From the NCBI GenBank assembly GCA_009746045.1, contig RPFO01000412.1, positions 16,001 through 80,000 on the forward strand: a stretch of DNA of 64,000 bases, read 5' to 3'. Under the pieces are notes generated by a model, which was not told where the DNA came from, searched no databases, and was given only the letters and a program-made list of their open reading frames with translations. Position numbers and translations under genes: made by a program. Below are positions 1-13,536 of this stretch, piece after piece. Position 1 is the first letter of the stretch. The number at the start of each line of letters is the position of its first letter. This stretch comes from Mesostigma viride. Its lineage: Eukaryota > Streptophyta > Mesostigmatophyceae > Mesostigmatales > Mesostigmataceae.

Positions 1-1760
1 TTTTTAGTTCAAAATATGCGACAATAACATTAGTATTTACAATTTTTCATCAGAAATATGTTCATAGGAGCCAAAAGATCAATAAAAATTTTTCAATGAA
101 AAGAGTCATAGTTATTAAAATGGACTTCAATAATATGTCACTACATCTTTGAACCATAGTAGCTCTAACCAGGAGACGCTAGCAACAATTTTTACAATAA
201 TTTCATTGGAAATATGTTCATAGAAACCCCCCAAAATATATGAAAAGACCTTTTGTTATTATTAGACTGGACTTCAACAATCAAAGATTGTGCAAATATG
301 AATAAACAGATTTATGAATCATCATGACTCCTTTGAATCAAAGTTCGAACAACGAGACAGTAGCACTGCTATTGAATAATGTCATTGGAAATATGTTCAT
401 AGAAACAAAAAACAACAACAACAAGACTTACCGTTATTAAAAGACTTCTATGAAATGTTAATCAATAAAAGATTGCATCACTATTAGTTAATTTATTTAT
501 AAATTATCGTGATTCCTTTTAATCATAATAGCTGTAACCATGGGACGATAACAAGAGTATATATATTAGAATAGACTTTGATAAGATAGTCCTTCCACGA
601 CGTTGGAACACCACGCGCCCAGGAATAGTTGTCTCATATAATATGTTAGTCAATTAAAGATTGTGTGACTACTAAAAAAATTGATTTATGAATAATCAAG
701 ATTCCTTCTAGTCATAACAGTTGTAACTGTGGGACGATAACAAGGGCATTTATAACAATGTCATCAGACATGTACCAAAAATCAATCTAAAGGCTAACAT
801 AGCTGTAAGAAAGGGCTTCAATACTATGAAAATAAAAAAAAAACTTCTGTGAATATACAGGAATGGATTTATGAACCGTTGTAATTCCTTTGAATCATAA
901 TGGTTGAAAACATGAGACGATAACAAGAACTTTTATAACAGTTTCATCCAACATAGGTACAAAAAATCAATAAAAAAGTCTGACATAGTTACTAGAATGG
1001 ACTTACCATAATATACCAATAAATAAAAGAGGTTGTGTGAACATAAAGAAATAGATGTGTGCACCACAATAATTCATTTGAATCATATTAGTTGTAATCA
1101 TGAAACAATACCAAGAGTATCTATATCAATGTCATCACAAAAACATTCATAAAAACCAAAGATTGTGTGAATATAATCAAGTATCGTGCGTTAAGACTTG
1201 CCCGTTAAGTACCACACTTTCAGTTATTAGAATGGACCTCGATAATACCTTAACCAATAAAGATCATGTAAATATAAATATACAGATTTTCAGTGGTTTT
1301 CCATTTGCGGGTATTTCCTCGTAAATGGTGGGAGAGCGATCGCAGCAATGGTGCTCACCACTAGACACTCCCGGCCAGTTGGGCTCGAAACACACGCCCT
1401 GATCAAGCATGCTGTTTCCGGCCACACCGTCTAGGTCATCTAGTCGCTCTACACGTAAGCCAGCCATAATTTCAATGCACAAGGATACACATTTCCATCA
1501 CCATTCATCTTCATCATCCTGAACGACTCGAACACGCGGACAAGATAACGGCAGGCTCGAGCTACCATGGTCCGGATTCTCCCGATTTCTGGCCTGCGCT
1601 GGTTGTCTCCTTGATACAGACTTATGAATCATCATAACTGCTTAGTCATAGTAATTGTAACCATACAACGATAACAAGAGTACTAAAATAAATTTCATGA
1701 GAAACATATTCATAGGATACCAAAAAACAGTACAGAACCTACATCAAAGCTGACAAAAAA
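1..1760. repeat. Diverged ~180-bp AT-rich tandem repeat
   Basis: AT-rich sequence in which the same phrases recur roughly every 160-190 bp: 'atgttcatagga', 'gaatcataatagttgtaac', 'agacgataacaagag', 'aatggacttcaataat' and 'aaagattgtgtgaat' (for example near 61, 215, 397, 750, 935, 1,120 and 1,680). Units are strongly diverged, so this is an old satellite. It is interrupted at 1,291-1,617 by a dispersed element. No coding capacity is seen. Confidence 0.7.
1291..1617 (+). mobile_element. Dispersed ~330-bp repeat, copy 1 (non-coding)
   Basis: This GC-richer block sits inside the AT-rich satellite. It is nearly identical to 49,920-50,256, starting at 'cagtggttttccatttgcgg' and ending at 'ggttgtctccttgatac'. 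A third, 3'-end fragment lies in reverse orientation near 44,503-44,577. No ORF of note and no clear inverted termini are seen, so a SINE-like or other non-autonomous element is likely. The end containing 'tggcctgcgctggttgtctcc' is shared by all copies. Confidence 0.75.
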
Positions 1761-4670
1761 ATCTTTGAAAGATAGTAGGAAAGTTCCAAACAACCTCAAA
1801 CGAAGTGAATAAATACTTTACCTTGTCAGCAGAATGCCATCTCCTCATCATTCGGCATGAAACTCGCAACGGCCCCGTCGACCTCCGCAGTCCAGTTCAA
1901 ACCAAGGGTGAGTTGTTTCGCAAACCAGATGCAGAGTCACAAGAAGACTCCCATTCTACTTGCCAAGCATTTAAATCATCGCCCACTGCCCATCCCCCCA
2001 CATGTGGATGCCAACACAAATCTCGCCCCAGAGCCCCATCCAGCCATCCATTCCGCCAACATGTTTCCATGCTGAATCTCGCCCCATATTGATTCCACTT
2101 TAACCGAATCGTCCCTACAGGCAACCAGTTCACACATTAAATGGCCAAGTTTTACAAAGCGAAGCAGGCAGGGCTGCACTTGAGGAGGATTTGCGGAAGT
2201 GCCCGAGCAGACCAGACCGGACATTTGCCTCCATCCACGATAGCAGCTTGGCCATGCATCGGCCCGAAAAAGAAGTCACACCCCAGCATCTCAGGAAAAT
2301 GTGCTGACTCCCGTCAACGCCGAGTGAGATGATCCTGTGACTTTCCCGACTGTCACAATATTCTGGAAATATCTCCCTGGCAACCGCCAGCTGGGACCCC
2401 ACAAATCCAGGGATAAGGAGAAGCGAATGCTATCATGAAATGATGCCACCAGTGCACTTTCCCACTTTTTCCATGAAAAAAGGCTACGATGGAGCCCTCT
2501 GAAACTGCCCAAACTTTTCAGTTTTTCCTTGTGCTCCATGCAACAGCCCAGCTGTGCAAGGATTGCAATTAAACTACATGTCATTCAAATATAACCTCTG
2601 AAAGGGGGAGGGTTGCCAATTGTGTAATTGTGTTGGAATTTATATAAACAATTGTGTTGATTAGGGAGTTCAATGTTCATTAAGTGAGACAGTTTAAATT
2701 AACCTAGGTATTGGCAGTACCCGAAGGCAACGACGAACATACCCAAAGCCCAAGACGTTGCACTTGAGTATGCTATATCCCAACACAGACAAACATCGAG
2801 GCTGATCTGTGCCATGACCTCCAACAAAGCATGACATTGATAGTGTCCTATATTTCTTTAATTTAAAAAAAGGCTGTTAGCATACAGCAAATTTGAGTGC
2901 CTCTTGTCTAGGAGCAACAATCGGCATACACACATTTCATTCAATTTGACATTCTACATAACATCAACACATGACATGTTCAACTTGGTTTGTGTCACAC
3001 CTACTACAGCTCATTCATTAAGTGTCAGCATTTCTATTCGAAATTTGCACCCGGGAGTGCTATTATGGGTCGTGTGAATCATTTCCTACTAGACAATAGC
3101 ATGCGCAACATCTTTAAACTTGGGCAAGGTTGAAATATGTTGTTATTGCTGCGCACTCGCACTAGCATCACCTAGACGAAGTTGTGTAACATTACATGAT
3201 GTTTACTTGGCTAAAAAATACTTGAAAGCCTTACAGGCCATGCCATTATACTAACAGCCAAGAAGGATGTAACTAAACGAGGGAGGGAATGACAGGCGCC
3301 AGGAGGATTAATATGCCCACAATGTGAATAACGAAATTAATATTGAACCATAGTTGTTTGAAGGCAGCACCAGTGCTAGCCCAAGTAAAAAATGAACAGG
3401 ATGCAAATCAGGGGCTGTAAGCGGTTGACGGTGGCTAACACCATGTCACCATGCTTGATTTTCCAAGCATTTGTACACACACACCAAAACCAATCCCAAG
3501 CCCACAAACCCCGGGCATACTCAGATCCTGAGGACACTCCACGAAAAGGAGGTCGTACAACTATACAGTGGTCAATACTTGTGGTGGATCTTGAAAAGAC
3601 TTCTTATACAATACAACTAATCAAATCAGCCCAAGTCTACGCCGATCGACTAATCAAGGCTGACAACGTAGCAACTGGGCGCAAGGGACGAAGCGAAGGG
3701 GATGACGCCGCCTGAACAGATATGCTGATCTAGACACGCCGCCGATCCCTTCGAGGAGTCAACCAAGCACCGCAGCCCCCAAGCGTCTGCCAGCTCCTCC
3801 CGTTGAACGCAACATCCCGACTAGAGAACCCAAGGCATGGGGCGAGGCACGGAGAGACATGAGAAGACGCAGCGCCAACGAAACTACTCGCTAAGCACGG
3901 ACGAGACCTCCCCCGGAGACAGCCATCCACCAAAAAAAACGGCCGCAACCCGCTGCTGCTCAAGCAAAAGGCCCTCGCAATGCACAGTCCAAGATGCGCC
4001 TTCCACGTATACCCTGCCGAACGCAACGCCGGGCGCCGAGCTCGAGATCCTCGGTAGCTTCGCCATCATGTCCGAAACCAGCGGTCTCGCCGCCTTGATC
4101 CCTCGCCTTCCGTCACCTACTTCGTGGCCCTGTAAACATGGCGAGCAAGTGGTGATCACGCAAAAAAATTCAAGCTGCGGTTAGCTGAGGTAGCGACACC
4201 GGCCGGTTAAAACGCGCGCAATTGAGGGAAGAAATACGAACAAAGCGGCAAGGCAAAAGAGACTCACGATGCATACTTCGAGCAGCAAACGTCTACAACC
4301 CGTTAAGACTAACGACTAAATAAACGAATTCAGAAGGTAATTAGAATTGACAGCCATTGCCACAGGCCCGCGGGACGTATGTTTCGATGGTGCAGACCGT
4401 TGCGCACGTAATCGAGTCGCAAACCTTTCTTCTTGTCTTGTATGGTCCCAGTCCAAACGAAACGTCTGGAAACGTCTAGAGCCACACTAAATTTGGCACG
4501 CTGTCCTCAGTGCCCCGCGCGTACCTGTGGCAACGTGGCAACGTGTGCGATTGGGTTGAAGTTGCGGTTGACAGATGTCGCCAGCTGACAGCCAAAAGCT
4601 GACACGTTCGATCTTGAAGTCTTGAGTCTTGAGTCCTCGTCTTGAGTCTTGAGTCTTGACAGGATTGCTC
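1761..4670. other. Unassigned region, no supported gene
   Basis: Short ORFs of up to 115 codons occur on both strands, but they show no recognisable domain, no conserved exon structure and no consistent codon signal. The interval 3,640-4,180 is GC-richer than its flanks, and 4,615-4,660 contains short 'cttgagt' repeats. I see no RNA gene. Confidence 0.5.
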
Positions 4671-4671
4671 A

Positions 4672-4870
4672 TGCGTATTTCTTATTCCGGGGCCCAATGG
4701 CCGGCGCCGCGCCAGACTCGCCCGCCTTTGGGCTTTGGGCGTCTTGGAATTGGGCTTTGGGCGTCTTGGAAGTTGGCTTTGGGCGTTTGCGCTTTTGGAT
4801 TTCTACACTACACTGGTACTACGTAAAAAAGCACAGACTGGTGCAGCGTAACATCCATACAACGTAAAAT
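4672..4870 (+). mobile_element. Dispersed ~200-bp repeat (intact copy)
   Basis: This copy matches the reverse complement of 15,740-15,951. It contains a short internal tandem of 'tttgggctttgggcgtcttgga' type (about 22 bp per unit) and ends in 'gtaaaattaccgccgcac'. It keeps the uninterrupted sequence 'gtatttcttattccgg', the site into which the Copia element has inserted in the other copy. No coding potential is seen, and the family is not identified. Confidence 0.7.
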
Positions 4871-6830
4871 TACCGCCGCACATGAGGCCGGCAGCAATAA
4901 ACTGGCAGCCAGCAAGAACCGGACAATGGCGTCGGTTGCTGGTATTTCACTTACACTTCACAGACTGCTTTGGAGTTTTGAGCATTTCCAGGCTAACCGA
5001 ACTCAACATATTACCACATACAGCCTAGGAGGCTCCGGCGTAGTTCTTAAGCAGGAGCGTCCCGGCCGTTTCCAATGGCGCATGATGCATTCAAGCACCA
5101 TGTGGCTTTTATCTCGACATTATTGCTCATCGTGTCTACATCTTTCGGCGTGCGGGCTAGCACTGACACGAGTGCGCAAGGCGGTTCTGATCGTGGGACT
5201 TCAATCAAGATCTTACGTAAGCTAATTTTTGTACACAAGCGAGGTTCCGAATGATCCAAGGGACCCGGCCCCTCATTATTCGGCCGCGGGTTCTTCTTAT
5301 GCATGATGCTGCTGTGGATTGTCCGTGCCGGTAGTCTCTGTTCTACAGTAATGACGCGAATCCGCGTTGTGCTTGATCATGTAGTCAGCCCTTCGTGTTC
5401 ATTACCTGTAAACGTGGCAACTTGCACAGCGATGGAGTGTAGGGTAGAGGATTGTAGACCCGCCCTGCGCACGCCTGTGAGGGTGCTCCGGTATGTAGTG
5501 TGCATCCTTTGTGTGTGTTATCATTAGTTGGCCTACTCACTACCAAGTGGGAGTGTAATTGTTCGTGGTGGGAGTCCTGCCTTGGATGCCGTCCGCCCCG
5601 GCAAGCCCGTCCTCCAGGCAGTCAGGGGAACCACCATTGGGGGGAGGTGGCTCAATTGATGGAGGTGGTAAGCCCCTGCACCGATTGGCTAGTCGGTCGA
5701 ATCCCACCAGATGATGTAACTCTCACTGCGTAATGATGGGGAGCTAATTGGTGGTGGCATAGTCATGGGATGCGTAGGTCTACTTCATGATTACCCGCTA
5801 TCTTACTTTGTTTTTATCGTGGTCCTCTCTACTGCTGCAAGGGGCTCCCTACCTGTTGGGGGGGGGGGGGGCAGGTTATCATTTGTTAGTTATATACGCC
5901 GTCTCTCAGTGGTGTTACGTCCGTTCGATATGGACTTGCCTACAGAGGGTGGTACTGACGTGTTGATCGGGAGTTCCGGTTGAGCCTGTGATACATTATT
6001 TTTCAATTTGCGTTTCAATTTGCGGTGGTTGATCAAGCATGACTATATGGTTGTCTCCTTGATATGCTGTATAGTTTTCGGAAGACACCGACGCACGGCT
6101 GACACGCATGGTTGACACTATACGTACCAACTTGATTATTTGGGTGGTTATGCCCTTTCATACGGCTTCACGTTGCATGGCTTTACATTTCCCTTCCTTA
6201 TTTAAGTGAATGACATGGGGAGACATGCTTTAGGACTTGGTGCACTTTGCCTGAGCAAGGTGTGACAATTAATTCACCGCTATAAATGTGAATGGACCTG
6301 TGAATGGACCAAGTTCGTCGAAACGGGGAAATAACGTTACTTGATACTAGATTTAGGGAGGTCCTGTGTTCGTAACTTGCTGGTAGCTACTGTGGTTTCT
6401 CATTTTCGGTGTTGTCCGTGGAATCTCATATTTGGGCAGCTAGCCCCATGCACGTTGAGCGCTTACTGACAACAATACAAGATTTAGACGCGTAGGGGGG
6501 CAAGAATCAATTGTGCGTCGGCACGGTAGCTTGCATCATTCACGATTTGTGCGTTTTAATCGAAGGGCATCTACTTAGTTCGGCAGAGCAACGGGGGTTG
6601 TTTAGTTAGTAGTTAGTTAGTACTTACTTAGTTAAAATAGTTAGTCAGTTAGTGAGCTAGTGAGCTAGTTAGAACTTGATAGGTAGGTCAGGTAGGTAGG
6701 TAATTAATTAATTAACTAATTAGACTCGTGCTCCCGTTGGGGAGTCACGGAGCCCGAACTGCCTTTCATCCCTTTGTTTGCACAACAGGAAGGAAGGTCA
6801 TAGACCCCCTTTCTCCTTCATGCTAGAGGG
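4871..6830. other. Unassigned region with TTAG-type simple repeats
   Basis: No gene is supported. 5,859-5,870 is a G run. 6,600-6,722 is low-complexity 'ttagttagt', 'aggtaggt' and 'ttaattaatt' sequence. The phrase 'gaccccctttctccttcatg' near 6,805 recurs near 55,134, so part of a dispersed repeat borders the satellite. Confidence 0.5.
5630..5740 (+). other. tRNA-like A/B box pair, possible SINE relic
   Basis: The sequence 'tggctcaattg' fits the pol III A-box consensus. About 40 bases later 'ggtcgaatcccacc' resembles a B box with one base missing. A 4-5 bp stem (CCGAT/GTCGG) lies between them, as in an anticodon arm. The T-arm does not pair and no acceptor stem closes, so this is not a functional tRNA; at best it is a tRNA-derived SINE relic. 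Confidence 0.25.
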
Positions 6831-6839
6831 GAAGGTAGT

Positions 6840-9800
6840 GCATATCTCCTTCAAGTACAAGGGGAAGGTAGTGCAGTGCATATGGCAACGACCAACAACA
6901 AGACCTCCCGAGCCCTTAGTCGCACATCACAGTTGTTTCACTGCAGGGACCGTACAAGAAGAAGGGGGTGCAGTGCACGTGACATCAAACAACATAAAGA
7001 CCTCCCGAGCCCTTAGTCGCACATCACAGTTGTTTCACGGCGGGGACCGTACAAGAAGAAGGGGGTGCAGTGCACGTGACAACGACCAACATAAAGACCT
7101 CCCGAGCCCTTAGTCACACATCACAGTTGTTTCTAGGCAGGGACCGTACAAGAAGAAGGTGGTGCAGTGCACGTGACAACGACCAACATAAAGACCTCAC
7201 GAGCCCTTAGTCGCACATCACAGTTCTTTCATGGCAGGGACCGTACAAGAAGAAGGTGGTGCAGCGCATGTGACAACGACCAACATAAAGACCTCACGAG
7301 CCCTTAGTCGCACATCGCAGTTGTTTCAAGGCAGGGACCGTACAAGAAGAAGGGGGTGCAGCACACGTGACAACGACCAACATAAAGACCTCACGAGCCC
7401 TTAGTCGCACTTCGCAGTTGTTTCTAGGCAGGGACCGTACAAGAGGAAGGTGGTGCAGTGCAAGTGACAACAACCAACATAAAGACCTCCCGAGCCCTTG
7501 GTCATACATCGCAGTTGTTTCACGGCAGGGACCGTACAAGAAGAAGGGGGTGCAGTGCATGTGCCCACGACCAACATAAAGACCTCCCGAGCCCTTGGTC
7601 GCACATCACAGTTGTTTCAAGGCAGGGACCGTACAAGAAGAAGGGGGTGCAGCACACGTGACAACGACCAACATAAAGACCTCCCGAGCCCTTGGTCGCA
7701 CATCACAGTTGTTTCAAGGCAGGGACCGTACAAGAAGAAGGTGGTGCAGTGCACATGACAACAACCAACATAAAGACCTCCCGAGCCCTTAGTCGCACAT
7801 CACAGTTGTTTCACGGCGGGGACCGTACAAAAAGAAGGGGGTGCAGTGCACGTGACAACGACCAACATAAAGACCTCCCGAGCCCTTAGTCGCACATCAC
7901 AGTTGTTTCACGGCAGGGACAGTACCAGAAGAAGGGGTGCAGTGCACGTGACAACAACCAACATAAAGACCTCACTAGCCCTTAGTCACACATCACAGTT
8001 GTTTCAAGGCAGGGACAGTACAAGGGGAAGGTAGTGCAGTGCATATGGCAACGACCAACAACAAGACCTCCCGAGCCCTTAGTCGCACATCACAGTTGTT
8101 TCACTGCAGGGACCGTACAAGAAGAAGGGGGTGCAGTGCACGTGACATCAAACAACATAAAGACCTCCCGAGCCCTTAGTCGCACATCACAGTTGTTTCA
8201 CGGCGGGGACCGTACAAGAAGAAGGGGGTGCAGCGCACGTGACAACAACCAACATAAAGACCTCCCGAGCCCTTAGTCACACATCACAGTTGTTTCTAGG
8301 CAGGGACCGTACAAGAAGAAGGTGGTGCAGTGCACGTGACAACGACCAACATAAAGACCTCACGAGCCCTTAGTCGCACATCACAGTTCTTTCATGGCAG
8401 GGACCGTACAAGAAGAAGGTGGTGCAGCGCATGTGACAACGACCAACATAAAGACCTCACGAGCCCTTAGTCGCACATCGCAGTTGTTTCAAGGCAGGGA
8501 CCGTACAAGAAGAAGGGGGTGCAGCACACGTGACAACGACCAACATAAAGACCTCACGAGCCCTTAGTCGCACTTCGCAGTTGTTTCTAGGCAGGGACCG
8601 TACAAGAGGAAGGTGGTGCAGTGCAAGTGACAACAACCAACATAAACACCTCACTAGCCCTTAGTCACACATCACAGTTGTTTCAAGGCAGGGACCAAAC
8701 AAGAAGAAGGGGGTGCAGTGCACGTGACAACGACCAACATAAAGACCTCCCGAGCCCTTGGTCGCACATCACAGTTGTTTCACGGCAGGGACCGTACAAG
8801 AAGAAGGGGGTGCAGCACACGTGACAACGACCAACATTAAGACCTCACGAGCCCTTAGTCGCACTTCGCAGTTGTTTCTAGGCAGGGACCGTACAAGAGG
8901 AAGGTGGTGCAGTGCAAGTGACAACAACCAACATAAAGACCTCCCGAGCCCTTGGTCACACATCGCAGTTGTTTCACGGCAGGGACCGTACAAGAAGAAG
9001 GGGGTGCAGTGCATGTGCCCACGACCAACATAAAGACCTCCCGAGCCCTTGGTCGCACATCACAGTTGTTTCAAGGCAGGGACCGTACAAGAAGAAGGTG
9101 GTGCAGCACACGTGACAACGACCAACATAAAGACCTCCCGAGCCCTTGGTCGCACATCAAAGTTGTTTCAAGGCAGGGACCGTACAAGAAGAAGGTGGTG
9201 CAGTGCACATGACAACAACCAACATAAAGACCTCCCGAGCCCTTAGTCGCACATCACAGTTGTTTCACGGCGGGGACCGTACAAAAAGAAGGGGGTGCAG
9301 TGCACGTGACAACGACCAACATAAAGACCTCCCGAGCCCTTAGTCGCACATCACAGTTGTTTCACGGCAGGGACCGTACAAGAAGAAGGGGGTGCAGCAC
9401 ACGTGACAACAACCAACATAAAGACATTGCGAGCCCTTAGTCGCACATCGCAGTTGTTTCAAGGCAGGGACCGTACAAGAAAGTGGTGCAGTGCACGTGA
9501 CAACGACCAACATAAAGACCTCCCGAGCCCTTAGTCGCACATCGCAGTTGTTTCTAGGCAGGGACAGTACAAGGAGAAGGTGGTGCAGTGCACGTGACAA
9601 CGACCAACATAAAGACCTCCCGAGCCCTTGGTCACACATCGCAGTTGTTTCACGGCAGGGACCGTACAAGAAGAAGGTGGTGCAGCGCACGTGACAACGA
9701 CCAACATAAAGACCTCACTAGCCCTTAGTCGCACATCACAGTTGTTTCACGGCGGGGACCGTACAAGAAGAAGGTGGTGCAGCACACGTGACAACGACCA

Positions 9801-12800
9801 ACATAAAGACCTCCCGATCCCTTAGTCGCGCATCACAGTTGTTTCAAGGCAGGGACCGTACAAGAAGAAGGTGGTGCAGTGCACGTGACAACGACCAACA
9901 TAAAGACCTCACGAGCCCTTAGTCGCACATCACAGTTGTTTCACGGCAGGGACCGTACAAGAAGAAGGTGGTGCAGCGCACATGACAACGACCAAAATCA
10001 AGACCTCCCGAGCCCTTAGTCGCACATCACAGTTGTTTCAAGGCAGGGACCGTACAAGAAGAAGGTGATGCAGTGCACGTGACAACGACAAACATAAAGA
10101 CCTCATGAGCCCTTAGTCGCGAATCACAGTTGTTTCAAGGCAGGGACCGTACAAGAAGAAGGGGGTGCAGTGCATATGGCAACAACCAACATGAGGACCT
10201 CCCAAGCCCTTAGTCGCACATCACAGTTGTTTCAAGGCAGGGACCGTACAAGAAGAAGGTGGCGCAGGGAAGGTGACAACGACCAACATAAAGACCTCCC
10301 GAGCCCTTAGTCGCACATCACAGTTGTTTCAAGGCAGCGACCGTACAAGAAGAAGGTGGTGCAGTGCACGTGACAACAACCAACATAAAGACCTCCCGAG
10401 CCCTTGGTCGCACATCACCGTTGTGTCAAGGCACAGACCGTACAAGAAGAAGGTGGTGCAGTGCACGTGACAACAACCAACATAAAGACCTCCCGAGCCC
10501 TTAGTCGCACATCGCAGTTGTTTCAAGGCAGGGACCGTACAAGAAGAAGGGGGTGCAGCGCACGCGACAACAACCAACAACAAGACCTCCCGAGCCCTTA
10601 GTCGCACACCACAGTTCTTCCATGGCAGGGACCGTACAAGAAGAAGGGGGTGCAGTGCACGTGACAACGACCAACATAAAGACCTCCCGAGCCCTTAGTC
10701 GCACATCACAGCTGTGTCACGGCAGGGACCGTACAACAAGAAGGTGGTGCAGCGCACGTGACAACAACCGACATAAAGACCTCCCGAGCCCTTGGTCGCA
10801 CATCACCGTTGTGTCAAGGCACAGACCGTACAAGAAGAAGGTGGTGCAGTGCACGTGACAACAACCAACATAAAGACCTCCCGAGCCCTTAGTCGCACAT
10901 CGCAGTTGTTTCAAGGCAGGGACCGTACAAGAAGAAGGGGGTGCAGCGCACGCGACAACAACCAACATAAAGACCTCCCGAGCCCTTAGTCGCACACCAC
11001 AGTTCTTTCATGGCAGGGACCGTACAAGAAGAAGGGGGTGCAGTGCACGTGACAACGACCAACATAAAGACCTCCCGAGCCCTTAGTCGCACATCACAGC
11101 TGTGTCACGGCAGGGACCGTACAAGAAGAAGGTGGTGCAGCGCACGTGACAACAACCGACATAAGGACCTCACGAGCCCTTAGTCGCACATCACAGTGGT
11201 TTCAAGGCAGTGACAGTACAAGAAGAAGGTGATGCAGTGCACGTGACAACGACCAACATAAAGAGCTCCCGAGCCCTAAGTCGCACATCACAGTTGTTTC
11301 AAGGCAGGGAAATAACAAGAAGGTGGTGCAGTGCACGTGACAACGACCAACAGAAAGACCTCCCGAGCCCTTAGTCGCACATCACAGTTGTTTCAAGGCA
11401 GGGACCGTACAAACAGAAGGTGGTGCAGTGCACGTGACAACGACCAACATAAAGACCTCCCGTGCCCTTAGTCGCACATCGCAGTTGTTTCAAGGCAGGG
11501 ACCGTACAAGAAGAAGGTGATGCAGTGCACGTGACAACGACCAACATAAAGACCTCCCAAGCCCTTAGTCGCACATCACAGTTGTTTCAAGGCAGCGACC
11601 GTACAAGAAGAAGGTGGTGCAGCGCACGTGACAACAACCAACATAAAGACCTCCCGAGCCCTCAGTCGCACATCACAGTTGTTTCAAGGCAGGGACCGTA
11701 CAAGAAGAAGGTGATGCAGTGCACGTGACAACGACCAACAACAAGACCTCACGAGCCCTTAGTCGCACATCACAGTTGTTTCAAGGCAGGGATCGTACAA
11801 GCAGAAGGTGCAGCGCAAGTGACAACGACCAACATAAAGACCTCACGAGCCCTTAGTCGCACACCACAGTTCTTTCATGGCAGGGACCGTACAAGAAGAA
11901 GGGGGTGCAGTGCACGTGACAACGACCAACATAAAGACCTCCCGAGCCCTTAGTCGCACATCACAGTTGTTTCACGGCAGGGACCGTACAAGAAGAAGGT
12001 GGTGCAGCGCACGTGACAACAACCAACATAAAGACCTCACGAGCCCTTAGTCGCACATCACAGTTGTTTCAAGGCAGGGACCGTACAAGAAGAAGGTGGT
12101 GCAGTGCACGTGACAACGACCAACAACAAGACATCACGAGCCCTTCGTGGCACATCACAGTTGTTTCAAGGCAGGGATCGTACAAGCAGAAGGTGCAGCG
12201 CAAGTGACAACGACCAACATAAAGACCTCCCGAGCCCTCAGTCGCACATCACAGTTGTTTCAAGGCAGGGACCGTACAAGAAGAAGGTGATGCAGTGCAC
12301 GTGACAACGACCAACATAAAGACCTCACGAGCCCTTCGTGGCACATCACAGTTGTTTCAAGGCAGGGATCGTACAAGCAGAAGGTGCAGCGCAAGTGACA
12401 ACGACCAACATAAAGACCTTACGAGCCCTTAGTCGCACATCACCGTTGTGTCAAGGCACAGACCGTACAAGAAGAAGGGGGTGCAGTGCACGTGACAACG
12501 ACCAACATAAAGACCTCCCGAGCCCTTAGTCGCACATCACAGTTGTTTCACGGCAGGGACCGTACAAGAAGAAGGGGGTGCAGCGCACGTGACAACAACC
12601 AACATAAAGACCTCCCGAGCCCTTAGTCGCACATCGCAGTTGTGTCACGGCAGGGACCGTACAAGAAGAAGGGAGTGCAGTGTACGTGACAACGACCAAC
12701 ATAAAGACCTCCCGAGCCCTTAGTCGCACATCACAGTTCTTTCATGGCAGGGACCGTACAAGAAGGTGGTGCAGTGCACGTGAGAACAACCAACATAAAG

Positions 12801-12895
12801 ACCTCCCGAGCCCTTAGCCACATCACAGTTGTTTCAGGCAGACAGAAAAAGAAGAAGGTGGTGCAGTGCACGTGACAACGACCAACAAAAGCAAC
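6840..12895. repeat. 97-bp satellite array, about 62 units
   Basis: Head-to-tail units of 97 bp, each containing 'cataaagacctcccgagccc', 'cacagttgtttcaaggcagg' and 'gaccgtacaagaagaagg'. Unit length is inferred from the constant 97-base spacing of these phrases. Units differ by a few substitutions and small deletions, and there are longer block repeats within the array. Because 97 is not a multiple of 3, each frame breaks within one or two units, so the many ~65-codon ORFs are artefacts. The array is non-coding, a centromeric or heterochromatic satellite type by appearance only. Confidence 0.93.
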
Positions 12896-13084
12896 CAGCA
12901 ACAAGACCGACAAAATGACCACACGTGACTGCCATTACTAGACCACAGTCCGTACCAGAGGAAAAGCTATGCTGCGGTTGGGTCGTGCACTGCACCAGTA
13001 AACAAAACTTCGAGGAGAACATATTGTAACAATTGTGAGAAAATTTGTACTAGTTTTCCTAGGAGCAACCACCTGGCAAATGCC

Positions 13085-13530
13085 ACCACATGCAAGAAGC
13101 CACAAGCCGGGGACATGCAGTCATCACAAGGATGGTAACTGCCGGCAGTGCCACGCCATGCAAGACCCCACAAGCCATCCTTGCGTCAAGGGGACATGCA
13201 GTCATCACAAGGAGCGGTAACTGCCGGCAGTGCCACGCCATGCAAGACCCTACAAGCCGTCCTTGCATAAAGGGGACATGCAGTCATCACAAGGAGTGGT
13301 AACTGCCGGCAGTGCCACGCCATGCAAGACCCCACAAGCCATCCTTGCATAAAGGGGACATGCAGTCATCACAAGGAGTGGTAACTGCCGGCAGTGCCAC
13401 CCCATGCAAGAACACACAAGCCGGGGACATGCAGTCATCAAGGATGGTAACTGCCGGCAGTGCTACCCCATGCAAGAACCCACAAGCCAGCCATGCAATC
13501 ATCACAGGAGTGGTAACTGCCGGCAGTGCG
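13085..13530. repeat. ~82-bp tandem repeat, five to six units
   Basis: The units carry 'ggggacatgcagtcatcac', 'ggtaactgccggcagtg' and 'ccatgcaagaccccacaag'. Starts are spaced about 82 bases apart, and the last units are shortened to about 70. No coding function is apparent. Confidence 0.85.
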
Positions 13531-13536
13531 CGGCCC

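Noticed and set aside
3392-4184. Two ORFs (107 and 115 codons) in a GC-rich patch
   Set aside because: No domain, competing ORFs on the opposite strand, and no supporting exon structure.
6840-12895. Dozens of 65-115 codon ORFs on both strands
   Set aside because: They recur with the 97-bp satellite unit, end whenever the frame rotates, and have no domain.
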